A stretch of DNA of 64,000 nucleotides from contig JAIWNE010000019.1 of NCBI GenBank assembly GCA_025331445.1, forward strand, positions 1-64,000, read 5' to 3'. Each line of letters begins with the position of its first letter. Position 1 is the first letter of the stretch. This DNA is from Blakeslea trispora (lineage: Eukaryota > Mucoromycota > Mucoromycetes > Mucorales > Choanephoraceae). Below are positions 34,507 through 46,964 of this stretch, piece after piece. The notes under the pieces are model-generated. The model made no database searches, was not told the DNA's origin, and saw only the letters and a list, made by a program, of their open reading frames with translations. Position numbers and translations under genes: made by a program.

Positions 34507-35184
34507 ATGACCAATACATCTTTTTATCTTGGAAACACAACTACTGCTCCTGTTACAAAGCGAGCCATTTCACCAGTAGATAAGGCCAACATTCCAAGAC
34601 CTTATAAATGTCCTATTTGCCCTAAATCATTCTACCGCCTTGAACATCAAACTCGTCATATTCGTACACACACAGGAGAAAAACCTCATCAGTGCACATT
34701 TCCTGGTTGTGCCAAGAAGTTTTCTCGTTCCGATGAATTAACTCGTCATGTTCGCATTCATACTTCACCCAACAAGAGACGCATTCGTAAGCAACAAGTA
34801 CAGAAAAAGCAACAACTCTCTACACAACAGCCCATCATGCTAGTGGCCAGATCAATGCCACCCTCACCTGCACTCTCCACAAGTTCCAATTTTTCTCACC
34901 ACTCAGAAAATGACGAAGTTATCTTTACACCTGATCAAAGCCCTACCTTGACACCTCATACCATTCTCTCACCCATTGGTTCACCCAAACTTCCCATGTT
35001 AAAACTTGCACCTTTGGAATGCAACCAATTTACTGCCTCTCGTTTACCATTCTCTTCTTCCACCACTCCTTCAAGTCTGTTAGATATCATGGAAAGACCT
35101 CCTCAGGCTCGTGTGTTACCTCCCATTACTATGTCCTCTACCAAAGCATCTTTACCTTCTATTCATTCTATCGTTCAATTTTAA
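34507..35184 (+). CDS. C2H2 zinc-finger transcription factor, Mig1/CreA-like
   Basis: This single-exon gene encodes 225 residues. Two C2H2 fingers lie at about residues 33-55 and 61-85: [20 protein letters not shown] and [19 protein letters not shown], with the TGEKP linker between. The contact residues ([18 protein letters not shown]) are those of Mig1/CreA, which bind GC-rich SYGGRG-type sites and repress genes for alternative carbon sources. A basic stretch ([14 protein letters not shown]) right after the fingers is a likely nuclear signal. The remainder is Ser/Thr/Pro-rich and disordered. It is shorter than ascomycete CreA. A general stress role is also possible, because several fungal factors share these fingers. 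Confidence 0.9.
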   Translation: MTNTSFYLGNTTTAPVTKRAISPVDKANIPRPYKCPICPKSFYRLEHQTRHIRTHTGEKPHQCTFPGCAKKFSRSDELTRHVRIHTSPNKRRIRKQQVQKKQQLSTQQPIMLVARSMPPSPALSTSSNFSHHSENDEVIFTPDQSPTLTPHTILSPIGSPKLPMLKLAPLECNQFTASRLPFSSSTTPSSLLDIMERPPQARVLPPITMSSTKASLPSIHSIVQF

Positions 35185-36317
35185 TTCCTTTTATATATCT
35201 CTTTTTGCATTTGTCATTTTTCCCCCCTAAGCAACATTTATTTTATTTTATATATCATTCCCCCCCCCCCTCCTCCCTCCTTTTTTATTTTATTTTATTA
35301 CATGTAACTTATTTAGAACCCCCCCCTTTTTTTTTTCTATGTAAATTTTTTTTTTCTTAGAGTTGTATAGAAAGTCAAGATGAAGCAAAAAAAAAAAAGA
35401 CATTTTTTTTACCCCACTCTCATATTGTTTTATGTACATAATAAAAATAAACCTTTTTTTTTTTCTCTCAAAAAATAATAATAATGGAGTTTTCTTTATC
35501 CACGTTTTTCTTTTTTTTTTTTTTTTTGCTGCAACTCACATGTAACCCAGTAAAAAAAAAAAAATTTTCTTTTATTCAGCCGTAATCCAGATTTTCCCGA
35601 ATTTAATTTTAATTTCAAAAAATAAAATAAAATCCTTTTTGCTTATCTAAAATCAATTTTGATTGGTTGAAAAGTTTAAGGGTTCTCTCTTTTTTTTTTT
35701 TTTTTTTTTTTTTGCTGGTCTGGCCTGTTGAAGGAAATACGACTACACGTGGAATAAAACGAGAGTTGAAGCCAGGGAACTGAATTCAGATTAGTCATAC
35801 AGGATACTTTCACAAGTTTATCTCTAATTGATCTGATATGCGCTCATTGATAAACCCATGATATCATATATAAATAAACAAAATACGAATAGAAAATCTC
35901 GTTCGATGGTTGCTTCCAAAAAAGAACAAGGCAGTGGAATTGGCTCAGGGTGGGATTTGAAAGTCAGAACATGGTTGAATAGTGTTATTTTATTATTATT
36001 ATTATATCGAATATACGCTATAGAAAATGCTCCCCCTTCCCTTCTTTTTTTTTTTTTTTTTTTTTTTTAATTATACAGCTATTTTGTTGATGTGATGTTC
36101 AAGATAAAAAAAGAGTTGAAAAAAGGAAATAAAAGGAAACCAAGATACCCTACTTGGGTAGTTTTTTTTTGTCTGAGTTTTATGTGTTTGCATACTCAAT
36201 ACACGGATAATTTCGAAATGACAAAAATGACCCTTATCATGTAATCATGCCCTGTTTGGTTATTTTTAGTCAGTGAAATAATAATCGTTTAGTATAGGCA
36301 ACAACAGAAGCTGGATT

Positions 36318-36358
<41 letters not shown>

Positions 36359-39082
36359 GCCTATTGACGTATTATTTCTAGAGTAAACGCCAATAACATG
36401 CTATTTCACTTTTAGTTGCATAAAATGCAATCGATTCATTAGAGCGGGGGATTAGAAGCTGCACTATTTTTCCCATGATAATAGCAGCTAATTTATATTT
36501 GTTTGGTTATCTCTCTCTCTTTTTTATATATATATATATATTTGATCTTTAGACCCTCCCCTCATAAACTCCCCTTTTCTACTTGTATTGTTATTCATTC
36601 TTTTTATTATGAAACAAAAGAAAAAAGACTCTGTTTTTGCTTAATATGAATTAAAAGTCAGGGTCGACTAACCCCCCCCCCTGATATGCATTGCATTTTA
36701 CATCAAACCTGAATCTGTTCAAACTCAATCCGAAAACCCCACACTTTTTCGTCTTACAAGATCATTCTGATTTGACGCCATTTCAATCCCGAAAAAGAGT
36801 TACGGGAAGATTCTGAAAGAAGAAAATTAGTTGAATAAGGTGATTTTAATTCATCACCGCTTTCAAAAGAACTTATCTATTTCTGTGTGTAACACCATTT
36901 CCTTATTGGTCGCTATCTTTCTCATTTTCATCAGCAGCTCATTGACTCCACATTTTCTATTAGGTTTTATTGGTTTTTTTGGTCTGTGAGTTAAAAAAAA
37001 AAAAAAAAAAGCGCTCCTTTTTTATTCAGTTCATGCAGCTAAAAAAAAAAAAAAAAGAGAAAATTTTATGGCTGCTTAGTCTTTTTTTTTTAAGCAGTAA
37101 AGAGAGAGAGAGAGAGAGAGAGAGAATAGACGTTAGCTTAAAAAAACCCCCCAAAAATGTCATGATTCGTATTATTTCTGAAAGTGGATGACACCGTGAA
37201 AAACAAGTCATAGATCCTTAAAAACTAAAATGAGCTTGAAATCTATCAAGGCACACAAAAAAAAAAAGAGGCAATAATGAGTGGAGATTTGTGCTAATCA
37301 AGATAAAAAGAAAACATTTTTCTTCTTGATGGCATCATCAGCTTTGAGATAAGCACATATCTTTTTTGTCCATTTGATGCCACAATAACAAATGTGCAAA
37401 GGAACAAGTGGAGTCAAGTAAAGCGTCTTTAGAATGAAAAGATAGCAACTAAAAGTTATATGCATTTGTAGAAGCTGGTATGAATTACGCTATTTTCCAA
37501 GATTTATGCGTGATAAAGTTAAGGAATAGCAGAAAAATTGTTTTGGCTTAGTTGGCTCATCTAATTTCTGCAACTGAAGATACTGCAAAAGAGAGAGAGA
37601 GAAAAAAAAATAGATGCATAGATTAGGCTATCAATGTCTGGATGCTGCTGAAAGACCATGATTGACTGGAAAGAAATAAAGGAGAGCTTCTGTCAGCATA
37701 AGATAATGGTCAGCAAGACATTTCTTTTACTGTACTCACATTAATGTCATTAGCCTCAAGAAGAAGAAGAACAAAAAAAAAAGGCTCTCTGTGAGGATTT
37801 TGGTCAAAGAGATGTTGTGCTGAATTCAGTGAGTAGTAGCAAATACCTGTCTCGATTCTGTTTAGTGAAAGGTACTTGATACTGATGACATAAATATCTT
37901 ACCAAGTAAAAGGAAGAGCATTGTTGCATTGGTAGAGCAGCACAAGCAACTTAATGAAGCTCAACGTCTGTAAGTCTCTTTAAAAGGTGTCGAAAGCAAT
38001 TTTAGGAACGAATGGGGATAAGGTAATTATGTTTCTTTTTTTTTGCTGGGAATCTAAAAAAAGAAGGGCTTCAAACGTCATGTTGTTACTAATGTTTGAT
38101 TTTTTTTTATCAAGAAGCTTTGTTGGATCAAATTCAATGTCCTGACGAAACACAAAGTATGCTACACACTGCCTAAATTGAACAATACTTTGAGACAGTA
38201 GTTATAGGGTTCTCAAATGCTTGATAACCAAGTCGAAAAAAAAAGAAGAAGAAACAAATGGTGGGAATAGATGGCAAGTCTTCATACTTTTCTAACCTTA
38301 CTAACTTTTATTTATTCATTCATTTCCCAGATCACTCAATCTTTTCCCTCGCATATACTACTTGTATATATTTGTGCTAGTTGCCGTAGTCTGTATAAGT
38401 AAAAAAAAAAAGCTAGCAAGGCTTCAAGAGAAGCCATTTAATTAAAAGACAAACTTCTAAAAGAAGTTAAGAGCCAATTGGCATTTAGTTAGTTAAATGA
38501 ATCTCATTCTCAAACATGCAAGTTGAGATTAATTTGAAACAAAAAGGCAAAAAGCCCGAATTGAGAATAGCTCAAAATTGAAATCGATCGAAGGCAGAAG
38601 AGTAAGACATGGTTTCTACTTGTGATGACTTTTTGTTACTTTGTCATCCTTATGGATAGTGCAATATTTGTATTGACATTAATAGAGATTCATACAAAAA
38701 AAGTAAAAGCATGAAAAGCAAATCAAATGTTCAGAGACAAGAGAGTAGCAACCATAGGTCAATCTTAACACTCACAAGCCCAAAAAGAGAGAAAAGGATA
38801 TTCTTTGCATTTTTGCTATGCTAGCTATTTGTTCTTGGTTTTTTTTTTGAGCAAATTCTGCCTTTAATTTAAAATAACACTTATGTGAAGTCTGACGTCT
38901 TGAGAAACTAGACTTTGATTTGCCTAATACAAAACTTTTTTTTTCTGTAGTCGTTTTGAGCTTGAAGAAGTGACACGGTGAATTAAGGGCTTCATGCATA
39001 CTTTTTTTTTTTTTTCGGTGACCAAAAAGTAACAAGCATAAACTGAATTCTTTATTTTTTTTTATATATATTTTGTTTTGCT
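35185..39082. other. 3.9-kb gene-poor, homopolymer-rich region
   Basis: No supportable gene. Notable tracts are T23 (35691-35713), T24 (36045-36068), (CT)n (36320-36353), an A run (about 36992-37010) and (GA)n (37100-37124). C runs occur near 35261 and 36670. Short open frames are Lys/Phe-rich artefacts of these tracts. The first part must include the 3' UTR of the Mig1-like gene and the last part the promoter of the Rab escort protein. No tRNA, 5S or U6 motif was recognised. Confidence 0.6.
36320..36353. repeat. CT dinucleotide microsatellite
   Basis: About 17 uninterrupted TC/CT units in the gene-poor region. Confidence 0.95.
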
Positions 39083-41069
39083 ATGGAAGAGGACTTGGAA
39101 CAAACTCATTTTGACTATATCGTGTTAGGTACAGGGTTAATAGAATCCATTTTAGCCGGGTAAGAAAAAAAAAAGAAATAAAAAGAAAGGCGTGGGGGGA
39201 GAAACGCAATGAATTTGATATGTAAGCTTATTGACATATAGACAAATAGATCACTTGCAAGAGTAGGCAAAAAAGTACTCCATCTCGATAGTCACCAAAA
39301 CTATGGTGGCAACTGGGCTGTTTTTGGCTTTCGAGAACTTGTTCAATGGTATCTAGACCAAAAGAAAGGTAAGCTATTCTACTTCTACAAGGCATGGTCC
39401 TTTACTCACTCTTTTTTTTTTTACTTTTTAGATTCGACATCTTTCAAGACTGGCAAGTAGATCTTTTTTTTTAAAAGAAAAACAAGAGACTCATGCTGTT
39501 ACAATAGATGCAAGTATCGAATATGAAGCCAACTATCACGCCAACTTTAGTCATGTCGAGCTTAGTCTATTTCCTGATCCAACACAAACAGCAGAGACTC
39601 GCCCTAAACCTTCTTTCAGTTCCGATCAGTCACTTTTCGAAAGCTATTTTGGTCAGCTTGATGACCCTGTTGGATCTGATGTATTGAAAGAGATGCAGTT
39701 GTTTGTTCAGCTGTTACAGTCATCACGCTCTTATAACCTTGATACCACACCCAAGCTATTGAGATCGAATGAGGATTTGGTCTCGATCCTTGTGAGAAGT
39801 GGCGTTGGACGTTATTTGGAATTTAAAAATGTGGAAGATGTGTATATTTTCAACAAGACAAGTCAAACACTAGAAAAAGTGCCAAGCTCAAAGGAAGATG
39901 TGTTCACCAACAAGTCGGTCACCTTGGTTGAAAAACGAAAACTCATGAAATTCCTAACATTTGCTATGGAGCTGGATGACCAGACTGATAGCCCAATATT
40001 AGAGGGAATAGATGAAATGAGTTATATCGACTTTTTGCAAGATAGGTTCAAGATTACTGGCAAATTACAAGAAGCCATTGTTTATGCTATTTCACTTGTG
40101 GATCATACAGGTAACATATACAAGACAATGTTAGGGCATGCAATCATATTCATCCAAATGCCTGTATTTTCAACTCTTTTTTTTTTTTTTTTTATTTTAG
40201 TCTCTGTCAAATTAGGGCTGGAAAAGACTCAGTTGTTTGTTCGATCCATGGGTCGTTTCGGTAAGGGAGCCTATTTATGTCCGTTATATGGTGGTGCTAG
40301 TGAGATTGCCCAGGCCTTTTGCCGAGTATGTGCAGTCTATGGTGGTATCTACATTCTGAACCAACCTCTGAAACAGTTCTTGATGGACGACACTACATGT
40401 GTTGGTGTCATGACAGCAGATGGGAAGGAGTTCAAGTGTGATTGCTTGATTACTGGCATGGACTATTTGGCTTCTTCTTGGCTACCTAAGGATAAAGAGT
40501 TTGGGTAATGTTGGATACAGAAAGTGAAAGAGGGAAATGAGCTGACGAAATCTTCTTAGTCTGTCTATTTCAAGGGCCATGTTTGTCTGTAAATCAGACA
40601 TGTCTAAATCCATTAGCTATAGTGTTATTCCACCTAATGTCTGTGGCAACACACAGCCTATCTATGGTATTCATCAGAATGAAGAGAGCATGGCATGCCC
40701 TAAAGGACAAAGTAAGTGTTCTTCTTATTGCCTTTCATTCTCATCTCACCCTCTCTCTTCCTCTTCCTCAATGAAGCTGTTACCTATCTCTGGACTGTCT
40801 CTGATGAACCTTCCGCATTGAAAGCAGCTGTCGATATGTTATCAAAGGATCAAGATAGATTGCTGAGTGTCTCATACCAGCAGTATGTGCGACAGACAAG
40901 TGTAGCTGATTTTGAGTTACCCAAAAACATCATTGTCTGCAGCGACCCTGATCCTTCCATTGACTTTGAATCTGCTATTGCTGAAGCCAAATCTCTGTTT
41001 TATCAATGTGAAGAAAGTCATGTTGAATTCATGCCTGAGGCAGAAGAGCAAGAAGGTGATGATATTTGA
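39083..41069 (+). CDS. MRS6: Rab escort protein (Mrs6/REP)
   Basis: About six exons, starting MEEDLEQTHFDYIVLGTGLI (39083) and ending EAEEQEGDDI. The N-terminal FDYIVLGTGL-ESILAG is the dinucleotide-binding-like motif of the GDI/REP superfamily, followed by VLHLDSHQNYGGNWAVF. The central block GRFGKGAYLCPLYGGASEIA is the second conserved region. REP presents newly made Rab GTPases to geranylgeranyl transferase II. REP is favoured over Rab GDI by the ESILAG reading and by the acidic insert and tail. Two late introns (about 40506-40576 and 40711-40776) sit between coding blocks. It converges on YIF1, with 37 bp between stop codons. Confidence 0.92.
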
Positions 41070-41106
41070 TTTTATATTACATTTATAAATAATAAAGAAG
41101 ATCCCT

Positions 41107-42435
41107 TTAATTAACAAGAAAGAACATGTAAACTATTTGAAGAGCGGCAATAGAAAACAAAAACCACAAGCGACGTTTACGCTGAGGATTTAAGGTAGAG
41201 GGACCGGTAGAGGTACCAGGCAGGATCACATAACGCATTGAGCGAAGCTAATAGACAGGCAATGAGTCTAGTGTGCTCTCTTTCTACCCCCCCCAAAAGT
41301 ATAATAAACTTACCAAGAAGAAAAAGATACAGACACCAGTGTAGCCAAAAATAAGCCAGGAAACATATCCTTTGCCACTCACTAATCGAGCAATATCAGT
41401 CACAATAATACCTACGAATTTGTAGCCATAATAAGATAATAAATCCAGCATAGATGCTTCAAATGGAATATTCAAGAAATAACATCCAAGTCTAGTATAC
41501 ACAATTTCCCAGAATACAACAGCAATCGAGGTAGAAACAGCAACATATAACAATTCAGGATGAAAGCTTTTTTTTTTTGGGAGAAAATAAGTTAAATCCG
41601 AACAGATCCGAGGTATAAACTTACTTTTCATGAAGACCGGCAGCTAAACCACAGAGCAAGACATAGGTGACAACAGCCATGACTATAGTGGGGTATTTCT
41701 CATACATCAGTCTTTTGCAGACTTCATTTTATCAGTCCACACTAACCTGGAATATATAAATCAGGCGAATTCAAATCTTCTCTAGGTGGTTTGAAGCCTT
41801 CCATTTGACCTGTTTCCGATCTCATCACTAACCGGTTCCAAGACTATTGATGAAATTGGCCCTTCAGTCTTACTTTCTATCAACTCATCAATAGCTTACC
41901 GATATTCTCCAAGGAAACATCAAAAGTCTCAACTTGTTGATAACATATGTATTACTGACATTAAAGTAATGCCTCAGGGCAGGCATATTGATCCATCTGT
42001 TAAACTAGAAAAATAGGTTATTGAGCAAAAAATCTCACCACTGTAACAAAATAAACTTACATTCTTTTCTACATAGGCGGAACCCTGAGCCATAGCATTA
42101 CCTGCAAATTGCATACCCATCTGAGCAGCGGGATCATTGAAACCAAACTGAGTGTAAATATTATTGCCTGGAAGTGGTTGAGATGGTTGTTGAGGTGTAT
42201 AGGCATTGGGGTCATAAGTTTGATGCATCTTTTGTTGCATCATGGGCTGATTGTATTGAAATTGTTGTTGCTGTTGTTGTAAGCTAGGAGAAGGTGTGGA
42301 TTGAACAGTAGGACCAAAGTCGGGAATAGGATGTTGAGGTACAGGATGTTGAAGAGGTGGTGGTGATTTGGAAGGTGTACCATAGGGCTGATTGGCGTAT
42401 GGGGAATAACTATTTCCTGCCGTATTGGAATACAT
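41107..42435 (-). CDS. YIF1: Yif1-family ER-Golgi membrane protein
   Basis: Minus-strand exons run from MYSNTAGNSYSPYANQPYGT (42435) to ALQIVYMFFLVN (stop 41107-41109). The cytosolic N-terminus is Pro/Gln-rich. Next comes the family block FGFNDPAAQMGMQFAGNAMA-GSAYVEKN, then RWINMPALRHYFNVSNTYVI-NKL. About five membrane spans follow, including FHPELLYVAVSTSIAVVFWE and LLSYYGYKFVGII. Yif1 binds Yip1 and Rab proteins on COPII vesicles and early Golgi. An in-frame ATG 24 bases upstream adds MLRKQETN and could be an alternative start. A large intron contains T9 near 41571. Confidence 0.92.
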
Positions 42436-42794
42436 ATTAGTTTCTTGTTTTCTCAACAAAAAAAAAAGAAGAAGAAAAAACGCGTTGAGCCAACTGAATC
42501 AGCTTTGAATAGCTCACTATGAGGTGTTCTTTCGGACACTCTTCTATTCCTTTTTTAGTAAGCTGTCCAAAGTAAGTTACCAACGAAATTGGTATGTTTC
42601 CCATTGGCCAGTTCTGATGTCCTTCACAAATCAACAAGCAGTAACTTGTTTGTTACCGTTTTCAAGCTCTGGTTTTTTCCTTCAAAAATAACAAAGCCAT
42701 TGTTTGTTAAAATGTCAACTCCTTTGGTCGCTTCTTTTTTAGTTTCTTTTCAATTCAGTGCTTCTTTTTCTCACTGTATACCAAAAAGCAAGAC
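42436..42794. promoter_or_regulatory. Divergent promoter region between YIF1 and the MFS gene
   Basis: A 359-bp gap between two opposite start codons; it must hold both promoters. It is AT-rich with a purine tract near 42464-42480. No specific factor site was recognised. Confidence 0.5.
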
Positions 42795-44536
42795 ATGGGA
42801 ATATCAGAGAAAGTAACAGAGACTGTCAGTATCAGTGAAGAACTACCTGGAGATACAACAGTGAATTCAATACAACAGGCTGAATCTCTCAAAGTAACTT
42901 GATAAACAGACAATGAAGATATTTACCTGACCAAGAAAGTTTATAGACTACATTATCAAAACGTAGAAAGTGGTTTATTTTGTTCATTGTAGCACTTCAA
43001 GGCTTCCTTGGGCCATTGACAAGTTCTATTTATGTCCCAGCCATTGAACAAGTGAGAAGGTCATTCCATGCTTCCAAAACATCTATCAATGCCACTTTGT
43101 CTCTCTATGTCTTTATTATGGGTGTTGCTGTAAGACGATTGTAAATTTTGCATGAGGTTTGAATAGCTGATCTTCTATTTTATCTAGCCGCTATTCTGGG
43201 CATCACTTTCAGAAAGACAAGGTCGCCGCATTGTTTATTTATTAGCGACTTCGCTCTATATACTATCCACCATAGGGTGTGGCCTCTCCCACTCCATTGG
43301 TCTATTTATTAGCATGAGAGCCATTCAAGCAATAGGTGCTAGTGCAGCACAAGCTGTGGGTGCAGGGTAAGGAGGGGGGTTTTTTTTAGTTAGTTCTTGA
43401 TCCTGATGTGTAATATATTTTCATAGAACGATCACAGATCTTTTCGAGGTACATGAGCGAGGTAATGCCATGGGCTTGTTTTTATTAGGTCCTCTCATTG
43501 GCCCAGTCATTGGTCCTATTGCTGGTGGATTTATCAATGAATGTAAGTCAAAAAACTTCCATGTCAATTCAATTTCATTATAGAAATGAACTATGCTCTA
43601 AAATAGATATGAGATGGCGCTTTATATTTTGGTTCTTGGCAGTGATGGGTGGAATAACTTTTCTGCTGATTCTCTTCTTTTTGCCAGAGACATCGAGCTT
43701 GATTCTCAAGAGAAGAGCTGTGGCTGATAAACTAAAGAATGTCTCCAGTTCAACTATAGAGACAGAGGTAGAGGAAGAGGAAGATGTGTCGCAGAACAAC
43801 AGTTTTTGGAAGAGTATGACCAGACCATTCAAATTCCTCTTGAAGCCAACTGTTGTAATTGCCACTACGCCTTATTCTATGGCCTATGGGTTCATGTACT
43901 TTGTCATTGCCAGTTTGCCACACCAAATGTCTCTTCATTACCGCTTTACTAGCTATCAAATCGGACTTTCCTTCTTGGCAAATGGTATGGGGAATGCAGT
44001 GGGTGCTTATATTTCAGGTAAACTCTCTGATCGCCAGATCAACAAGCATCTTCAAAAAGACATACAACAAGAAAAGACAACACTTGGTTCCGGTCTTGAA
44101 TCTCGCATATCGCCTATGTGGATTGGCATTGTACTACTTCCTCTAGGAGAGTTAGTTTATGGTTGGTGCATGCAATTCAATGTTCATTTCATAGCTACTT
44201 TGTCTGGTTTGTTCATATGTATGTTTATGTTACGAAAATATAGATGGTGTATCTCATATTATTTATTCTGTAGTAGGACTAGGTGTAGGTGTTGTTCAAA
44301 CGCCATGCAATACTTACATTGTAGACATATATCAGAAACATTCAGCTTCTGCAATGAGTGTAGCAAATTTTTTGAGATGTATCTCAGCTGGATGTACCCC
44401 TCTGATTGCTCCTACTCTAATTGATATTATAGGTAATGGATGGTCCATGACTATCCTTGCTATTCTTAGTGTCCTAAGTGGTGTTTGTGTCTTTCTGGTA
44501 CAAAGATATGGCTCATCATGGCGGCAAAATGCGTAA
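42795..44536 (+). CDS. MFS transporter, DHA1 (drug:H+ antiporter-like) family
   Basis: About six exons, starting MGISEKVTETVSISEELPGD (42795) and ending QRYGSSWRQNA. Twelve membrane spans are expected. The first follows KRRKWFILFIVALQGFLGPL and SIYVPAIEQVRR. The MFS loop between spans 2 and 3 reads SERQGRRIVYLL, and span 4/5 has GAAQAVGAG-type small residues and LLGPLIGPVIGPIAGGFI (antiporter motif C-like). A charged cytoplasmic loop (SSSTIETEVEEEEDVSQNN) separates the two halves. This layout is that of fungal DHA1 carriers exporting polyamines, drugs or dicarboxylates; the substrate cannot be predicted. Introns include 42900-42954, an intron ending near 43187, one ending near 43425, and about 44219-44243. 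Confidence 0.9.
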
Positions 44537-45077
44537 TTCTTTGTGCTTATTAAAACAGTTTAGCTTTCTCACTTCTTTTTATATCTCATACAAATGTATT
44601 CTTTCAATAAACTATCGAGTTATGTCTAGAAAGCATAGTCACCTGACCAAGAAACAGTAATAAATTCTGTTAGCTCAATTGTTCATTTTACAATAAGAAA
44701 GAAAGAGAACCACGTTTTATTTGTATCTTCAACATCTTATAGTTTTCCTTACTTTTCTTCACACTCATTCAAATAGTATGTATCCGAGGATGAAGAATAG
44801 GCAGTTATTTGTTCGAGGGTCAATACAGCAGTCCAAATGCTGTTGTGTTCTCCCGAGTTATTTTTTATTTAATAACAATGACCTGCTAAAATAAAATTTA
44901 TGGCTTTATTTTACTACAATAAAGTAGAAACGTACCATATATAAACCAAAGGAAAAAGGGAAAGCATTGACATAATCATGTTTCAGAATAAAAAAGCAAA
45001 TACTATTTAAATGCTCATCTCTCTCTCTCTCTTTTGTCCTTCTTCCTCTGTCCCTTTTTCTTCTTGTTTGATCCCTG
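44537..45077. other. Intergenic, no gene seen
   Basis: About 540 bp of AT-rich sequence between two plus-strand genes. A CT tract sits at 45018-45032, about 50 bp before the subtilase start. Nothing else was recognised. Confidence 0.55.
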
Positions 45078-46667
45078 ATGAAATACTCGATTTCTGTTGC
45101 TTGTCTCTTGCTAAGCTTGTGTGATGCTCTGATTCTAAACAAGTACAGCAGTATCGACTTTTCCAATATCCCCTCTCATATCATAAAGTTCAAACAAGAT
45201 AGCAATATCACAGGCAAGTAAATGGCAGATAAACACATCTACAAGATCTTCCTTGACTCATTTTATTATAGCATTTGAGCCTACTGCGTTTATTGCCAAA
45301 CACTACGCTACGTATCGACAAGCCCAATTGGCTGTACATCCATCCAACAATTTGATGGGAGTTGATATTATGGCCACAGATGCTCAGGCAAATCTCGCTG
45401 CAGATACAATGAAGGGTATTGAAGTAGGAGGGTTCAAGGCAGTTTCTGGTTCTTTTCATCCTTCCTTTGTCAGTTATTTAAGCCAATTAGAAGATGTTGA
45501 CTATATTGAACCCAATCAAATCTTCAAGACTACTATTCAACCTATGCAGACATCACCTAAACTATATACACCAATCACTTTACGCTCAGTGAAAAATAGA
45601 AACCAGAAACGCAGCATTATTGTTCAAACAGATGTGCCCAGCTGGGGATTATCTCGTATCAATCATAGAGAGCGAGATGATTCAAAAATATATGCCACTG
45701 ATGAATATGCCGGGTAAAACGTTCAAAAAAGAATAAAGGATGAAATAGGATATTAACATTTAGTTTTTGTTATATAGAAAAGGCATTCATGTCTATGTCT
45801 TTGATTCTGGTATTGATGCTAATCATCCTGACTTTGGTGGCCGTGCTATTATGGAAGCCAACTTTGTTGATAAAGAAGAAAATGTTGATTTGGCTGGTCA
45901 TGGTAAGATGATTACTCTTTTATATAAACATAGAGCCCGATCGAAATTCTCATTATACATATATAAAAGGTACTCATGTAGCCGGAACCATTGGTGGAGA
46001 GATATTTGGTGTTGCCAAAAATGCGTTACTTCATGGCATCAAGATACTAGACCGTAAAGGAGATGGCACAACCACTTCACTTTTGCGGGCCATTTCTTAC
46101 GTTTCCTCAACGGCTATTCCTGGTAGAAGTGTCGTCAATCTCTCGTTAACGGGTCCTCGCTCAAAAGTGATAGACGATGCTCTTTCTGAGCTAGTTCGTA
46201 GCTACAATATTCCCGTGTTTGTGTCTGCTGGTAATTCAGGTGATGATTCTTGCAAATACTCTCCTTCTTCTAATCCTGATGTCTTCACTGTGGGCGCAAT
46301 GGATGAACAAGATGTGATCCCCTTTTTCTCTTCCTATGGCAAGTGTGTTAGCATCTTTGCTCCAGGTCGAAATATTACTAGTACTTGGATTGAAAACCAA
46401 GTACGCACCATGGATGGTACAAGGTAAAGAAAAAAAAAGGCCTTTATTTTTTAAGAAATCAGCAGTATAACTCGTGTTGTATTCTATAGTATGGCCAATC
46501 CTCATGTAGCTGGTATAGCTGCTTCCTTACTTAGTCAAAAGCAATATGATAATGCTGGTCAGCTTTACAAGGATATTTTGTCTTTATCTAGTCAAAACAT
46601 GCTTAGTTATGAAATTGACGGACCCAATCGTCCTAGCGCTTTACTTGCTTATCAAGGTCCTTTTTGA
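45078..46667 (+). CDS. Secreted subtilisin-like serine protease (S8, proteinase K type)
   Basis: About five exons. The start MKYSISVACLLLSLCDALIL (45078) is a signal peptide. An inhibitor-I9-like propeptide follows (residues of KGIEVGGFKAVSGSFHPSFV and LSQLEDVDYIEPNQ). The catalytic triad is intact: Asp in HVYVFDSGID, His in AGHG-THVAGTIGG (joined across an intron), and Ser in DGT-SMANPHVAG (also joined across an intron), with the oxyanion Asn in FVSAGNSGDD. The protein ends at LAYQGPF. Such proteases are vacuolar or secreted for nutrient protein breakdown, and proteinase K-like members are common in saprobes. The first intron (45214-45271) uses a GC donor, AG|GCAAGT. Confidence 0.93.
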
Positions 46668-46783
46668 TATAGTTTCTTATTTATATTAAACAATCAAATA
46701 AAATCAATATCCAAATCAAGAAAATTAATCCCTCTACAACAATCGCACTTTTTCTTTGTATTTGTTTTCTTTACAAAAAAAAA

Positions 46784-46918
46784 ATGTCTAAATTCAACAA
46801 GAAAGAAAACCCTAATTACGCTGGTAAAGCATCCAAATCACTGGCTGAAAAAAAAGGAGCAAAGTTTCCTATACTATTTCCAAAAATAATTGAAATTGAT
46901 TTGGATTCTCGTGGTTGA
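46784..46918 (+). CDS. Small ORF (44 aa), function unknown
   Basis: ATG at 46784 opens a 44-codon frame, MSKFNKKENPNYAGKASKSL and on to a TGA at 46916-46918. It is basic at the N-terminus and more hydrophobic toward the C-terminus (FPILFPKIIEIDLDSRG). It is preceded by a run of As and followed 20 bp later by A26. The composition is protein-like but the family is unknown. It could be a small gene, a retroposed fragment or chance. Confidence 0.3.
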   Translation: MSKFNKKENPNYAGKASKSLAEKKGAKFPILFPKIIEIDLDSRG

Positions 46919-46938
46919 GTTACAAGGTACATTTAAGC

Positions 46939-46964
46939 AAAAAAAAAAAAAAAAAAAAAAAAAA
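46939..46964. repeat. A26 homopolymer
   Basis: Twenty-six uninterrupted As, among the longest homopolymers in the window, directly 3' of a small ORF. Confidence 0.95.

Noticed and set aside
38772..39035. Minus-strand ORF of 87 codons upstream of the Rab escort gene
   Set aside because: The composition is dominated by Lys and Phe, it overlaps the likely promoter, and no family match was seen.
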